Origin: Paenibacillus tritici
Lineage (GTDB): Bacteria > Bacillota > Bacilli > Paenibacillales > Paenibacillaceae
DNA: 64,000 nt
Assembly: GCF_013204885.1 (NCBI RefSeq)
Contig: NZ_JABMKX010000014.1
Span: 1-64,000 of the forward strand
Direction of reading: 5' to 3'
How positions within the stretch are numbered: position 1 is the first letter of the stretch; every line of letters starts with the position of its first letter. The position numbers and the translations under genes are program-made. The notes under the pieces are model-generated. The model did no database searches, was not told the DNA's origin, and saw nothing but the letters and a program-made list of their open reading frames with translations. Positions 16,830-25,503 of this stretch are shown piece by piece.

Positions 16830-17495
16830 TTACAGTGTCATGAACTGCCCCTGCCGGGCCAGGTAAGCCTCCTTCTCCTTGTAGTCCGGCATTATACTTC
16901 CCAGGCGCCGCCAGAAGGAACGGTCATGATTCATATGCAGCAGATGACACAGCTCATGAACAATGACATAGTCGATCACTTCAGGCGGCGCCATGGCAAG
17001 GCGGTAGTTGAACGTCAGCTTGGCATCGAAGCTGCAGCTCCCCCACTTAGTCCGCGATTCCACAATTTCGATACTTTTGGGCTTCACCTTGAGCCGGGTC
17101 TGATAAGGGGTGATGCGCTGCGCGACTATTTTTTTGAGGCTGGCTATATAGAACTTCTTCAGCGCAAGCTTCAGCTCCTCCGCATCCCTCTGATCCACCG
17201 CAATCAGCTCATGCAGCGCGTACTCCTTCCCCAGATACAGATAAGCTTCCTCCCCCTGATACGCCTTGACCTTCGGCACCTGCCGGGCCGCTGCATTGCT
17301 GCGCAGCTTCTCCAGAATCTTCGGGCCTAGGCCTTCTACCGCACCAAGAATGATCTCTTCACTTGTTCCCTTAGGAGCCTTCACGGTAATGAGATCCGAG
17401 CCGTCCACGGTAACGGAAATCTTCTTGCGCTTGGCATACTGGACATGTAGCGTAATCATCTGATCTTCTAGTTGAATCTGCATAGCCACCATCAT
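16830..17495 (-). CDS. YgjP/SprT-like zinc metallopeptidase
   Basis: A protein of about 221 residues of the YgjP-like (DUF45) metallopeptidase group. The zinc motif HELCH is in VIDYVIVHELCHLLHMNHDRSFW, with the third ligand His in LLHMNH. The preceding SIEIVESRTKWGSC is a family hallmark (WGSC), and the N-terminal beta-rich part starts LHVQYAKRKKISVTV. The start is uncertain: ATG codons at 17495, 17492 and 17483 all lack a strong ribosome site. The longer frame to 17594 would overlap the upstream gene by 88 bases and is rejected. The substrate is unknown. Confidence 0.82.
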   Translation of the reverse strand: MMVAMQIQLEDQMITLHVQYAKRKKISVTVDGSDLITVKAPKGTSEEIILGAVEGLGPKILEKLRSNAAARQVPKVKAYQGEEAYLYLGKEYALHELIAVDQRDAEELKLALKKFYIASLKKIVAQRITPYQTRLKVKPKSIEIVESRTKWGSCSFDAKLTFNYRLAMAPPEVIDYVIVHELCHLLHMNHDRSFWRRLGSIMPDYKEKEAYLARQGQFMTL

Positions 17496-17506
17496 TTCTG
17501 TAATTT

Positions 17507-18889
17507 CTAATAGACCGGATACCCGGATACAAACACTGCCAGATACAGCAGCCCGCCCGCAATGAATAGTGAGGTCAGCACAGTATCTTTCCATTTCTTA
17601 TCTTCAGTCAACAGTACAGCCGCGAAGGCCAGCGGAAAAGCTACAGCGAAGTAACGCGGAGCGGACAGCAACCAGGTCGGGGCCACCACGTAAACGAAAT
17701 AGACGATCATGTACGCCATGTAGGCGGGATTAAGCTTCTTCGCGCTGCGGATCATCAGGAAGAGGACCAGGAAGATCCCTGTCAGATTCGGCAGCCACAG
17801 CCCCAGGAAGGAACGGTAATCCGCATCCTTGAAGGTATTCACGGCATACTCCATCTGATATTTCACCGTATCGAAAAAGAAGTAGAACCGCTGGGACCAG
17901 TGTTCCCGCTGATAAATACTGAACTGGAACGCGTTGCCCGTCACATTGTAATTGATGTAGAGATAGGCCAGCAGACCGAAGGAGACGGTAACCAGGGAGA
18001 CCCCCGCCAAGATCAGCCTGTTGGTAAAAGCCTTGCGGTCCATCTGCCTGTAACCAGCGGCCAGATCCCGGGCGAACTCCACGGCAATCGGCACGGCCAG
18101 CAGAATCCCCGGCGAACGGGTGAAGCCGGCCAGGGCAGCACACAGGCAGCCCAGCAGCCAGCGCTTCTTGCGCACATAATACAGAGCCATCAGGGAGAGC
18201 AGCAGGAACAGCGCCTCCGTCATGGGAATGAAAAAGAAGAACGCCGATGGAAAGATGAAAATATACTTCACGACGCGCAGGGCATTCCTGCGTCCCATAT
18301 CCAGCCGGGCCAGCTCGTAAGCGAACAATGCCGCCGTAAGGGTGCACAGATTGGCTACGGCAAAACCGGCAGCCATATAGCTGCCCGTGAAGAACTGCGC
18401 CAGCTTGATAGCCACCGGAAAGAGCGGCAGAAATACGATGTGGAATCTCGGGTCTCCTTCCGTAACATACCACCGCTCGGCAATGCCCAGATACGACATC
18501 GCGTCAATTCCGCGGATATGCCAGATGTCGATGAAGCGGGAGAATAAGCTCTCGGCGCCTCCCTCTTTAAGTACCCAGAATACATAAGCCACCAGGATCA
18601 GCAGTACGCGGCTCGCCACCACCCACAGCACAATCCTCCACCATGTCCGCTGACGTTCCTCCTGCGAGTCGTCTCCAATTGCCGCTTCCGTTGCATAAGG
18701 CCGGATGATGTATCCCGTCAGAGCGGGAATGGCCCGCAGGCCTGTCCATATAAACAACGTCAGGCAGAGCAGGGAGGCCAGTGTTCCCATGGGGGTCCAG
18801 GTATGCACGGACACTGCCCAGACCCAGACGGCTACGATCATTACCAGTATGAAGAGTGCTGAAATTGCTGTGTTTACTTTTTTCACCAT
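17507..18889 (-). CDS. mannosyltransferase-like membrane glycosyltransferase (PIG-V-like)
   Basis: A membrane protein of about 460 residues with 10-12 hydrophobic helices. It fits the PIG-V/GT39-like family of polyprenyl-phosphate-sugar transferases: an extracytoplasmic loop after helix 1 with DIWHIRGIDAMSYLGIAERWYVTEGDP, then IVFLPLFPVAIKLAQFF and the helix AALAGFTRSPGILLAVPIAVEFARDL. Such enzymes move a sugar from a lipid-phosphate donor to an acceptor outside the membrane. The start is chosen at 18889 (MVKKVN), with GGAGG close upstream; GTG one codon later would give better spacing. Acceptor and pathway are not evident. Confidence 0.72.
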   Translation of the reverse strand: MVKKVNTAISALFILVMIVAVWVWAVSVHTWTPMGTLASLLCLTLFIWTGLRAIPALTGYIIRPYATEAAIGDDSQEERQRTWWRIVLWVVASRVLLILVAYVFWVLKEGGAESLFSRFIDIWHIRGIDAMSYLGIAERWYVTEGDPRFHIVFLPLFPVAIKLAQFFTGSYMAAGFAVANLCTLTAALFAYELARLDMGRRNALRVVKYIFIFPSAFFFFIPMTEALFLLLSLMALYYVRKKRWLLGCLCAALAGFTRSPGILLAVPIAVEFARDLAAGYRQMDRKAFTNRLILAGVSLVTVSFGLLAYLYINYNVTGNAFQFSIYQREHWSQRFYFFFDTVKYQMEYAVNTFKDADYRSFLGLWLPNLTGIFLVLFLMIRSAKKLNPAYMAYMIVYFVYVVAPTWLLSAPRYFAVAFPLAFAAVLLTEDKKWKDTVLTSLFIAGGLLYLAVFVSGYPVY

Positions 18890-19012
18890 TGCCTCCGGTT
18901 CCGCATCCGTTGCGTTCTTGATTAGGACTGGAATTATAAGAATCCGCCTTTTTCTCATTTTCTTATAGATAGGCGTGTAACACAATGATTAGTTTATTAC
19001 GGCATGACACGC

Positions 19013-19050
19013 AAAGAGGAACGCCGCATCATTCAGCAGCGTTCCTCTTT
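19013..19050 (-). terminator. terminator of the oligopeptide transporter operon
   Basis: AAAGAGGAACGC pairs with GCGTTCCTCTTT across a loop, about 30 bases after the stop of the last ABC gene on the minus strand. The T run is short, so termination rests on a strong stem. Confidence 0.65.
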
Positions 19051-19078
19051 GACATAACCTATGGCAATCCTTAATCCA

Positions 19079-20104
19079 TCAGGAGTGGGCCAGCAACGGG
19101 AAATGACAGGCCACCGGACGGCCTGGAACAACCTCTTCAAGCAGCGGCTCCACCTGGCGGCATTTGTCCTGCACAAACGGGCAGCGGGTATGGAACCGGC
19201 AGCCGGACGGCGGATTGGCCGGGGAAGGCACATCCCCCTCCAGCACAATGCGGTCCTGCTTGCGTCTTGGCGTCGGCTTGGGGATGGCCGAGAGCAAGGC
19301 AGCCGTGTACGGATGCAGCGGAGCCGCGAACAGCTCCTCGGTCTCCCCCACCTCCACCAGCTTGCCCAAGTACATGACCCCAACGCGGTCCGAGATATGG
19401 CGGACTACGTTAAGACCATGTGCAATGAACAGGAAGGTTAAGCCCAGCTCCTTCTGCAGCTTCATCAGCAGATTGATGACCTGGGATTGAACCGATACAT
19501 CCAGTGCAGATACAGCCTCATCAGCCACAATAAATTTCGGATTCAGCGCAATCGCCCGGGCGATGCCAATCCGCTGGCGTTGTCCGCCGGAGAATTCATG
19601 CGGGTAACGGTTCCGGCGGCTGGCATCCAGACCTACCAGCTCCATCAGCTCGACCACCCGGGCATCTATAAGCTTAGCGGGCATATTCCGGTGAATGCGC
19701 AGCGGCTCCCCGATGATATCCTTGACGAGAAAGCGCGGATTCAGCGAGCCGAACGGGTCCTGGAAGATAATCTGCATCTCTTCCCGCAGCTTCCGCATAT
19801 CACCCGAACGCAGCGAATGAATATCCTTGCCTTTGAATAACACCTGCCCTCCGGTCGCACTTTGCAGCCGGAGCAGCACCCGCCCGAAGGTCGATTTGCC
19901 GCAGCCGGATTCCCCGACCAGGCCGAAGGTCTCTCCTTGGCGGATGGACAGATTAACGCCATCTACCGCTTTGACCTGTCCAACTGTCCGGTTAAGCAGT
20001 CCTTTGGTAATCGGGAAGTACTTCTTAATATCCTTAACTTCCAGCAGCACTTCCGAAGAAGGCGATGGCGGAAGCTGCGGTAAGCTTGCTGTCTTATTCA
20101 TCAT
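19079..20104 (-). CDS. oligopeptide ABC transporter ATPase (OppF/AppF-like)
   Basis: A 341-residue ATPase of the peptide-importer family. Walker A is [12 protein letters not shown] (about 61-72), signature FSGGQRQR, Walker [13 protein letters not shown]. The C-terminal oligopeptide-transporter extension has [14 protein letters not shown], with a Cys cluster ([15 protein letters not shown]) that in OppD/DppD-type proteins can bind an iron-sulfur cluster. It powers peptide import together with the OppD-like partner. The ATG overlaps the OppD stop, with GAGGTG upstream. It is the last gene of the operon. Confidence 0.92.
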   Translation of the reverse strand: MMNKTASLPQLPPSPSSEVLLEVKDIKKYFPITKGLLNRTVGQVKAVDGVNLSIRQGETFGLVGESGCGKSTFGRVLLRLQSATGGQVLFKGKDIHSLRSGDMRKLREEMQIIFQDPFGSLNPRFLVKDIIGEPLRIHRNMPAKLIDARVVELMELVGLDASRRNRYPHEFSGGQRQRIGIARAIALNPKFIVADEAVSALDVSVQSQVINLLMKLQKELGLTFLFIAHGLNVVRHISDRVGVMYLGKLVEVGETEELFAAPLHPYTAALLSAIPKPTPRRKQDRIVLEGDVPSPANPPSGCRFHTRCPFVQDKCRQVEPLLEEVVPGRPVACHFPLLAHS

Positions 20105-21117
20105 GCGCGTTTCACCTCATCGCTGTAGTCCGCCAGAACCGGCTTATCCTTGAACAGCCAGCAAGCGGTACGGTGATCGTCAGAGATCATGAAATCCGGC
20201 GGCTCCTGGTTCCTGCAGAGATCCACCGCATGGGGACAGCGCGGATGGAAGCGGCAGCCCCCAGGCAGCTGGCCAATCGGCGGAATCGTTCCGCTGATGG
20301 TATACAGCTCCCCTCCCCGGCCGCCCTCGAACCCCGGTATCGACTGGAGCAGCCCAACCGTATACGGATGGCTGGGACGGTCGAAAATCTCCTCAACAGT
20401 TCCCTCCTCCACGATGGCACCGGCATACATGACAGCAATACGGTCTGCCATCTCGGCAGCAACCCCCATGTCATGGGTGATGAGCAGGATGGACATCCCA
20501 AGCTCTGACTGAAGCTTGCGCAGCAGATCCAGAATCTGTGCCTGCACGGTCACATCAAGCGCGGTTGTCGGCTCATCGGCAATCAGCAGCTCAGGGTTAC
20601 ACGCCAGCGCAATCGCAATGACTACACGCTGGCACATCCCGCCGGACAGCTCATGCGGATACTGCTTGGCGCGGATCTCCGGGGCCGGAATACCGACCAG
20701 CCGGATCAGATCCACGGCCAGCTTCATAGCCTCAGCATCACTTTTGTTCTGGTGGAGCCGCAGACTCTCAGCGATCTGTTCCCCTATCGTAAATACCGGA
20801 TTGAGCGAGGACATCGGGTCCTGGAAGATCATCGCGATCTGGTTGCCGCGGATTCGCCGCATCTCTTCCTGGCTCTTCGCCGCCAGATCCTGTCCATGGA
20901 AGTTAATCTGTCCATCCAGGATCATCCCGCCTGCATAATCAATCAGCCGCATGATGGCCAGCGAGGTTACACTTTTGCCGCTGCCGGATTCTCCGACAAT
21001 ACAGACCGTCTGACCCTTGTCTACTGTAAGGGAGATGCCGTCGGTTGCTTTGAGCAGCCCCTTCTCTGCCGCAAAGCCGGCGGTCAGCTTCTGGATTTCG
21101 AGTAGTTTTTCCGCCAT
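20101..21117 (-). CDS. oligopeptide ABC transporter ATPase (OppD/AppD-like)
   Basis: A 338-residue ATPase with Walker [13 protein letters not shown] (about 38-49), signature LSGGMCQR, Walker [13 protein letters not shown], and the family-specific C-terminus [20 protein letters not shown]. It pairs with the OppF-like protein at the cytoplasmic face of the two permeases. GGAGGAGG lies eight bases before ATG at 21117. The start is thus well supported even though it overlaps the end of the upstream permease gene by 34 bases, which points to tight coupling. Confidence 0.93.
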   Translation of the reverse strand: MAEKLLEIQKLTAGFAAEKGLLKATDGISLTVDKGQTVCIVGESGSGKSVTSLAIMRLIDYAGGMILDGQINFHGQDLAAKSQEEMRRIRGNQIAMIFQDPMSSLNPVFTIGEQIAESLRLHQNKSDAEAMKLAVDLIRLVGIPAPEIRAKQYPHELSGGMCQRVVIAIALACNPELLIADEPTTALDVTVQAQILDLLRKLQSELGMSILLITHDMGVAAEMADRIAVMYAGAIVEEGTVEEIFDRPSHPYTVGLLQSIPGFEGGRGGELYTISGTIPPIGQLPGGCRFHPRCPHAVDLCRNQEPPDFMISDDHRTACWLFKDKPVLADYSDEVKRA

Positions 21118-22106
21118 TGCGCGAGCCTCCTCCAGGATTTGGTCACTTGCTGTCTGGGATCGAGCGCATCCCGGATTCCGTCGCCGATGAAGTTAACTGC
21201 CAAGACTACCAGCAGGATGCACACGCCCGGATAGACTGCCTGCATCGGGTCAACCAGCATGAATTCCTGAGCATTACTGAGCATCAGTCCCCAGCTTGTG
21301 GCCGGAGCCTGGATACCGAGTCCCAGATACGACAATGCGGATTCGCTCAGAATCGCGCCGCCGACCATCAGAGTCGCGTTGACAATAATCGGGAAGCTTG
21401 CATTCCGGAGCAGATGCCGGAATATAATTCCCCAGCTGGAGACTCCAATGGCCCGGGCCGCCTCTACATACTGCATTTCACGCAGCTGCAGGAAGGTCCC
21501 GCGGACCAGCCGGGCAATACTCATCCAGCTGGTAAATGCCAGAATAAGAATCATGAATTTAATCTGTGTGCCAAACAGGGCCATAACCAGGATATTAAGG
21601 AACAAGGATGGCACCGAGTTCATCACATCAACAATGCGCATGAACACCGTATCCACGAATCCGCCGAAGTAACCGGAGATCGCCCCGATCACCGATCCGA
21701 CCGCTACAGAAACAAACGCAACGGAGAAGCCGATGAGCAGCGAGACACGTGCACTGTACAGCAGTCTGGTAAGAATATCACGGCCCAGCTCATCGGTGCC
21801 AAGTACATGGCCTTCCGCGCCCGGCTTCAGATTGGCAAACATCAGGTCAATGGCTTCCGGACTATATGGGGTCAGGCGCGGAGCGAGGAGCGCAATGATT
21901 ACAAATATAAGCAGTACGATCAGACCGCCCATCGCAAACGGATTGCGCGAGAATTTCTTCCACAACACTCTCCAGGGACCCGGAGGCCGCTTGGAATCCA
22001 CTACCGGAATCTCCGGGTCAGTCCCCCCGGGCATCGGATTCATATCCGGTGTTCCCAGCGGCTTGGATACCTTCCCTTTGGTTAGCTCTATATTCCCTTT
22101 ACTCAT
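21084..22106 (-). CDS. oligopeptide ABC transporter permease (OppC-like)
   Basis: A 340-residue permease. A proline-rich cytoplasmic N-terminus precedes helix 1 (PFAMGGLIVLLIFVIIALLAPRL). The family signature TDELGRDILTRLLYSARVSL and the EAA loop (EAARAIGVSSWGIIFRHLLRN) are present, with about six helices in all. It forms the membrane channel with the OppB-like partner. It starts in an ATGA overlap with the OppB stop and ends inside the OppD gene. Confidence 0.93.
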   Translation of the reverse strand: MSKGNIELTKGKVSKPLGTPDMNPMPGGTDPEIPVVDSKRPPGPWRVLWKKFSRNPFAMGGLIVLLIFVIIALLAPRLTPYSPEAIDLMFANLKPGAEGHVLGTDELGRDILTRLLYSARVSLLIGFSVAFVSVAVGSVIGAISGYFGGFVDTVFMRIVDVMNSVPSLFLNILVMALFGTQIKFMILILAFTSWMSIARLVRGTFLQLREMQYVEAARAIGVSSWGIIFRHLLRNASFPIIVNATLMVGGAILSESALSYLGLGIQAPATSWGLMLSNAQEFMLVDPMQAVYPGVCILLVVLAVNFIGDGIRDALDPRQQVTKSWRRLAQWRKNYSKSRS

Positions 22107-23074
22107 GCTGCTTTGCCCCCTTGCTTACCGAGCTTCACCCGGGGATCGACTACGACATACAGTATATCTGCCAGGAGATTGCCGATGACGACCATAACAG
22201 CCGTCACTATAGTGACAGACATCAGTGCCGAATATTCGCGCGCACTTGCCATCTCCACGAACCAACGGCCCATTCCCGGCCAGTTGAATACATTCTCTGT
22301 TAGTGCGGCCCCGCCCACCAGCAGAGGAAGATCAAGGCCGAGTATGGTAATGATCGGAATCAGCGCATTACGCAGTGCATGGCGGAAGACTACCTTACGT
22401 TCCTTCACACCTTTGGCCCGTGCCGTGCGGATATAATCCTGATCGAGCACCTCCAGCATACTGGCCCGCGCGTACTTCATATAAGATGCCAGGAAACCAA
22501 GTGCCAGCACGGTTACCGGCAACACCAGATGCATGAATAAATCACCTAGATTTCCTTCTTTCCCTCTTGAATACATATCCGATAGAGGGAACCAGTCCAG
22601 CTTGAGCGACAGCCATTGCTGCAGCAGAATCCCGAACCAGAAGGTCGGCATGGCGAAGCCCAGATAAGAGAGGAATGAAGCCGTTTGATCCGATATTCCA
22701 TACACTTTGGTACTGTTGTAGATTCCCCAAGGTATGGCGATCAGCAGCGATACCAGCCAAGCCGCCCCCATCAGGATCACGGTATTGCCGATACGCGGCC
22801 AGAGCAGGTCTGAGATCGCAATATGGTTCTTGAAGGTGTAACCCAAGTCACCTTGCAGCAGGTCGCCGATCCAGCGCACATACTGTACCGGAACAGGCTG
22901 ATCCAGCCCAAGGTTCTTGGCTTGCTGCTCAAAAATTTCCGGGGACAAGCCCGGAGCCAGCATCACTTGAGTCGGTCCGCCCGGTGCTGCATGGATGAGA
23001 AGAAAGGTTAGTATGGTGATCAAAAAAATGACCAATACCGATTGAAGCACTCGGCGTATCAGATATTCTGTCAT
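22103..23074 (-). CDS. oligopeptide ABC transporter permease (OppB-like)
   Basis: A 323-residue permease with about six helices. It has the OppB/DppB start MTEYLIRRVLQSVLVIFLITILTFLL and the EAA-type loop YIRTARAKGVKERKVVFRHALRNALIPIITILG. It lies after the binding-protein gene, separated from it by a perfect palindrome that probably lowers its transcription. The start has the site AGGAGGATAG upstream. Confidence 0.92.
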   Translation of the reverse strand: MTEYLIRRVLQSVLVIFLITILTFLLIHAAPGGPTQVMLAPGLSPEIFEQQAKNLGLDQPVPVQYVRWIGDLLQGDLGYTFKNHIAISDLLWPRIGNTVILMGAAWLVSLLIAIPWGIYNSTKVYGISDQTASFLSYLGFAMPTFWFGILLQQWLSLKLDWFPLSDMYSRGKEGNLGDLFMHLVLPVTVLALGFLASYMKYARASMLEVLDQDYIRTARAKGVKERKVVFRHALRNALIPIITILGLDLPLLVGGAALTENVFNWPGMGRWFVEMASAREYSALMSVTIVTAVMVVIGNLLADILYVVVDPRVKLGKQGGKAA

Positions 23075-23130
23075 AGGCTATCCTCCTAGAGATGGTAAGG
23101 CGATAGATTACGGAAGACTCCCCCGGTTAT

Positions 23131-23170
23131 ACAAAAGGGGGAGGTGAAAGAGAATTCTCTTTCACCTCCC
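23131..23170 (-). terminator. partial terminator after the peptide-binding protein gene
   Basis: A perfect 32-base palindrome (half site GGGAGGTGAAAGAGAA) is followed on the minus strand by CCTTTTG. It lies between the binding-protein gene and the permease gene in one operon. Such intergenic hairpins usually let only part of the transcription pass, giving an excess of binding protein. Confidence 0.75.
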
Positions 23171-23196
23171 GCAAGTCTATTCCGTTAGCCGGAACG

Positions 23197-24936
23197 TTAG
23201 TCAGTTACCCACCATTTGATCGCATGGAAGAACTGTCCGTAGCCCAGTGACGGCTCGGGAGCATCCTCCTCTGCCCAGTGCACCCGGGAGCCTGTTCCGA
23301 TCGCCTGACCATACTGATAGAGGAATACATATGGAAGGTCGGTGGAAATTTCTTTACCCACTTCTTTGTAGATGTCCTTCCGCTTATCCTGGTCAACCGT
23401 GGAATACCCGTCTACCCATAATTGGTCCAGCTTCTCGTTCTTGTACCAGCCGCTGTTCTGTCCGGCAGGCGGGAAGTATTTGGAGGAGAAGATACTCTCT
23501 GCATCCGGGTCCGGTGTATTCAGCGACCACGCAAGCAGCAGGGCCTGGAATTTACCCGGTGTGACGTTCTGGTCAATCCAGGCTGCGAAGTCAATTGCCT
23601 TAGGCTTCACTTCAATCCCGACATCCTTCAGGTTCTGCTGGATCACAGCGGCAACCTGCTCGCGGCGGCTGTTGCCGGCATTGTACTGCAGCTCGAAGGA
23701 GAAGCGGTGTCCGTCTTTGGCAAGAATGCCATCCGTTCCGGCAACCCAGCCGTCTTCAGCCAGGAGCTTCTTGGCGGTTTCGGCATTGTAATCATAATTC
23801 ACAGCGGCATCCTTCGGATCAGCCCAAGTGTCGGGAAGGAAAGGAGCATTCATCAGGGCGCCTACACCTTTGAGAATGTTGTCCACCATCCCCTGACGGT
23901 TCAGGGCATGGGCGATTGCCTGTCTGGTCTTCTGTCCGGCGAACAGGCCGTAGTTATCCGGGAAGTTCTTGCCGTCGAAGTTGAACATTACATATTCATA
24001 CTGCGCGCCGGGCTTCTGGATAATATCAATGTTTCCGGCAGCCTTAACGGCTTCGACCTGCGTTACCGGAATCGCACTGATATGATCCGTATCCCCCTTC
24101 ATAATCGCCTGAACTTCAGTGTTCTGGTCGGCGTAGACTTTGTACACAATTTGAGCGATATGCGGCTTCACCGTCCCCCAGTAGTTCGGATCGGCATCCA
24201 GGGTGTGGCTCTCGCCCTGCTTCCAGGCAGTCCATTTCCAGGGTCCGCTGGTAACGGTCTTGGCCGGATCTGTACCATAGGCATTCTTCTGCATTTCGGT
24301 TGGCTTCACATCCTTAAGGATATGGGCCGGAACAATCTCCTGAACCAGCGCGTACAGGAATGGCGCGTACACTTGAGTCATGGTGATTTTTACAGTCTGG
24401 GCATCGACCTTCTCTGCGCTCTTCACCTTATCAAAGGCACTGGTCAGCGGTGAGCCGGTCTCGGGGTTCTTGGCCGTTTCAATGGTATACACTACATCAT
24501 CCGCCGTGACCGGCTGGCCGTCACTCCATTTGGCGGTATCCTTCAGCTTCACGGTATAGGTCAAGCCATCTTCGGAGATCTCAGGAAGCGCGGCAGCCAG
24601 AGACCAATCCTCTGCCTGCACATTGCCTTCGCGGTCCAGGTTATACAGCTTGGCGAAGACGAATTGGGCCACATCGCCTGAAGAGGTGTCATTGATTAAG
24701 AGAGGATTAAGATTAACAATATCGGAAAATGTACTTGTAACAAGGGTTCCGCCATCCACAGGCCCGTCTGCCGCAGGTGCTTCAGTAGCATCCGGCGCCT
24801 CGCTCCCGGCAGGAGCCTCAGTTGCTGCAGGAGCACTTGTTGGACTTGCAGTGTTATTGGTACTGCAACCTGTGAACAGAACCCCTACCAATGATAAGAC
24901 AAGTAAACCAGACCACCATTTTCTCTTTTTCGCCAT
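23197..24936 (-). CDS. peptide-binding lipoprotein (OppA-like, SBP family 5)
   Basis: A 579-residue lipoprotein with signal peptide and lipobox LFTGC (Cys24). An Ala/Pro/Thr/Glu-rich linker (about 30-58) follows, then the family 5 solute-binding fold, with LLAEDGWVAGTDGILAKDGHRFSFELQYNAG and related hallmark segments. It captures extracellular peptides, or less often other solutes such as nickel or sugars, for the downstream importer. TAAGGAGGAG lies before the ATG. It is the first gene of the operon, with a long upstream non-coding region. Confidence 0.92.
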   Translation of the reverse strand: MAKKRKWWSGLLVLSLVGVLFTGCSTNNTASPTSAPAATEAPAGSEAPDATEAPAADGPVDGGTLVTSTFSDIVNLNPLLINDTSSGDVAQFVFAKLYNLDREGNVQAEDWSLAAALPEISEDGLTYTVKLKDTAKWSDGQPVTADDVVYTIETAKNPETGSPLTSAFDKVKSAEKVDAQTVKITMTQVYAPFLYALVQEIVPAHILKDVKPTEMQKNAYGTDPAKTVTSGPWKWTAWKQGESHTLDADPNYWGTVKPHIAQIVYKVYADQNTEVQAIMKGDTDHISAIPVTQVEAVKAAGNIDIIQKPGAQYEYVMFNFDGKNFPDNYGLFAGQKTRQAIAHALNRQGMVDNILKGVGALMNAPFLPDTWADPKDAAVNYDYNAETAKKLLAEDGWVAGTDGILAKDGHRFSFELQYNAGNSRREQVAAVIQQNLKDVGIEVKPKAIDFAAWIDQNVTPGKFQALLLAWSLNTPDPDAESIFSSKYFPPAGQNSGWYKNEKLDQLWVDGYSTVDQDKRKDIYKEVGKEISTDLPYVFLYQYGQAIGTGSRVHWAEEDAPEPSLGYGQFFHAIKWWVTD

Positions 24937-25432
24937 TCCTTTACTCCTCCTTAGTTAAGTGCTTGTACCTTCTCTTCCAAACTTCTCGGGAGACTGGGAT
25001 GTTCTGGATTAGGATGTGCCTGAGTCTGCTAATGACCGCCTTCGCAATATATGTGACATAACATCACATCTAATATATATTGTAGGGCTGCGATAAATAG
25101 ACCGCAGGTCAATTAGAGTCAGGGACAATTTCCCCGGTTAGGGGCCAAAAACAATCCCTGTATAAATTATGGTTTATATTACATGTGAATATTTCTTACG
25201 TCAATAGATTTATTTGTCATCTTTAAATCTTATTTTTTTGCTACAAAAACATTTAATTCCAACTTCATGCGATGTAAGCGTTTATATTGGTCCTAATCAT
25301 TTTCACAATGCGTCAATTAGGTCAGTTTTCATGACACCATTCTATTATTTTTGCGTTATTTCGACACCAGCCACCATATAATTCCATCTTCCGACTATGA
25401 ATCTCCCTGTCATCCCTCTTGTTTTTAGACGC
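24937..25432. other. AT-rich non-coding region upstream of the peptide transporter operon
   Basis: About 500 bases without a supported gene. Two possible regulatory sites are visible: the dyad ATGTGA-CATAACA-TCACAT at 25051-25069, about 115 bases before the binding-protein start, and a near-consensus cre-like sequence ATGTAAGCGTTTATA at 25272-25286 (one mismatch to the CcpA consensus). No riboswitch or T-box pattern was recognised. The promoter could not be placed with confidence. Confidence 0.45.
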
Positions 25433-25484
25433 AAAAAAGAAGGATTATAGCTAGGGGCAGCTCCGCCCTCAGCTAATCATCCTT
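25433..25484 (-). terminator. Rho-independent terminator of the ABC permease gene
   Basis: AAGGATGATTAGCTGAGGGC and GCCCCTAGCTATAATCCTT form a long imperfect stem, followed by CTTTTTTGC on the minus strand. Confidence 0.85.
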
Positions 25485-25503
25485 CCTCATTCGCCTGCTT
25501 GTG

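Noticed and set aside
24937-25432. Riboswitch or T-box leader for the peptide transporter
   Set aside because: No conserved T-box or known riboswitch core motif could be found on either strand.
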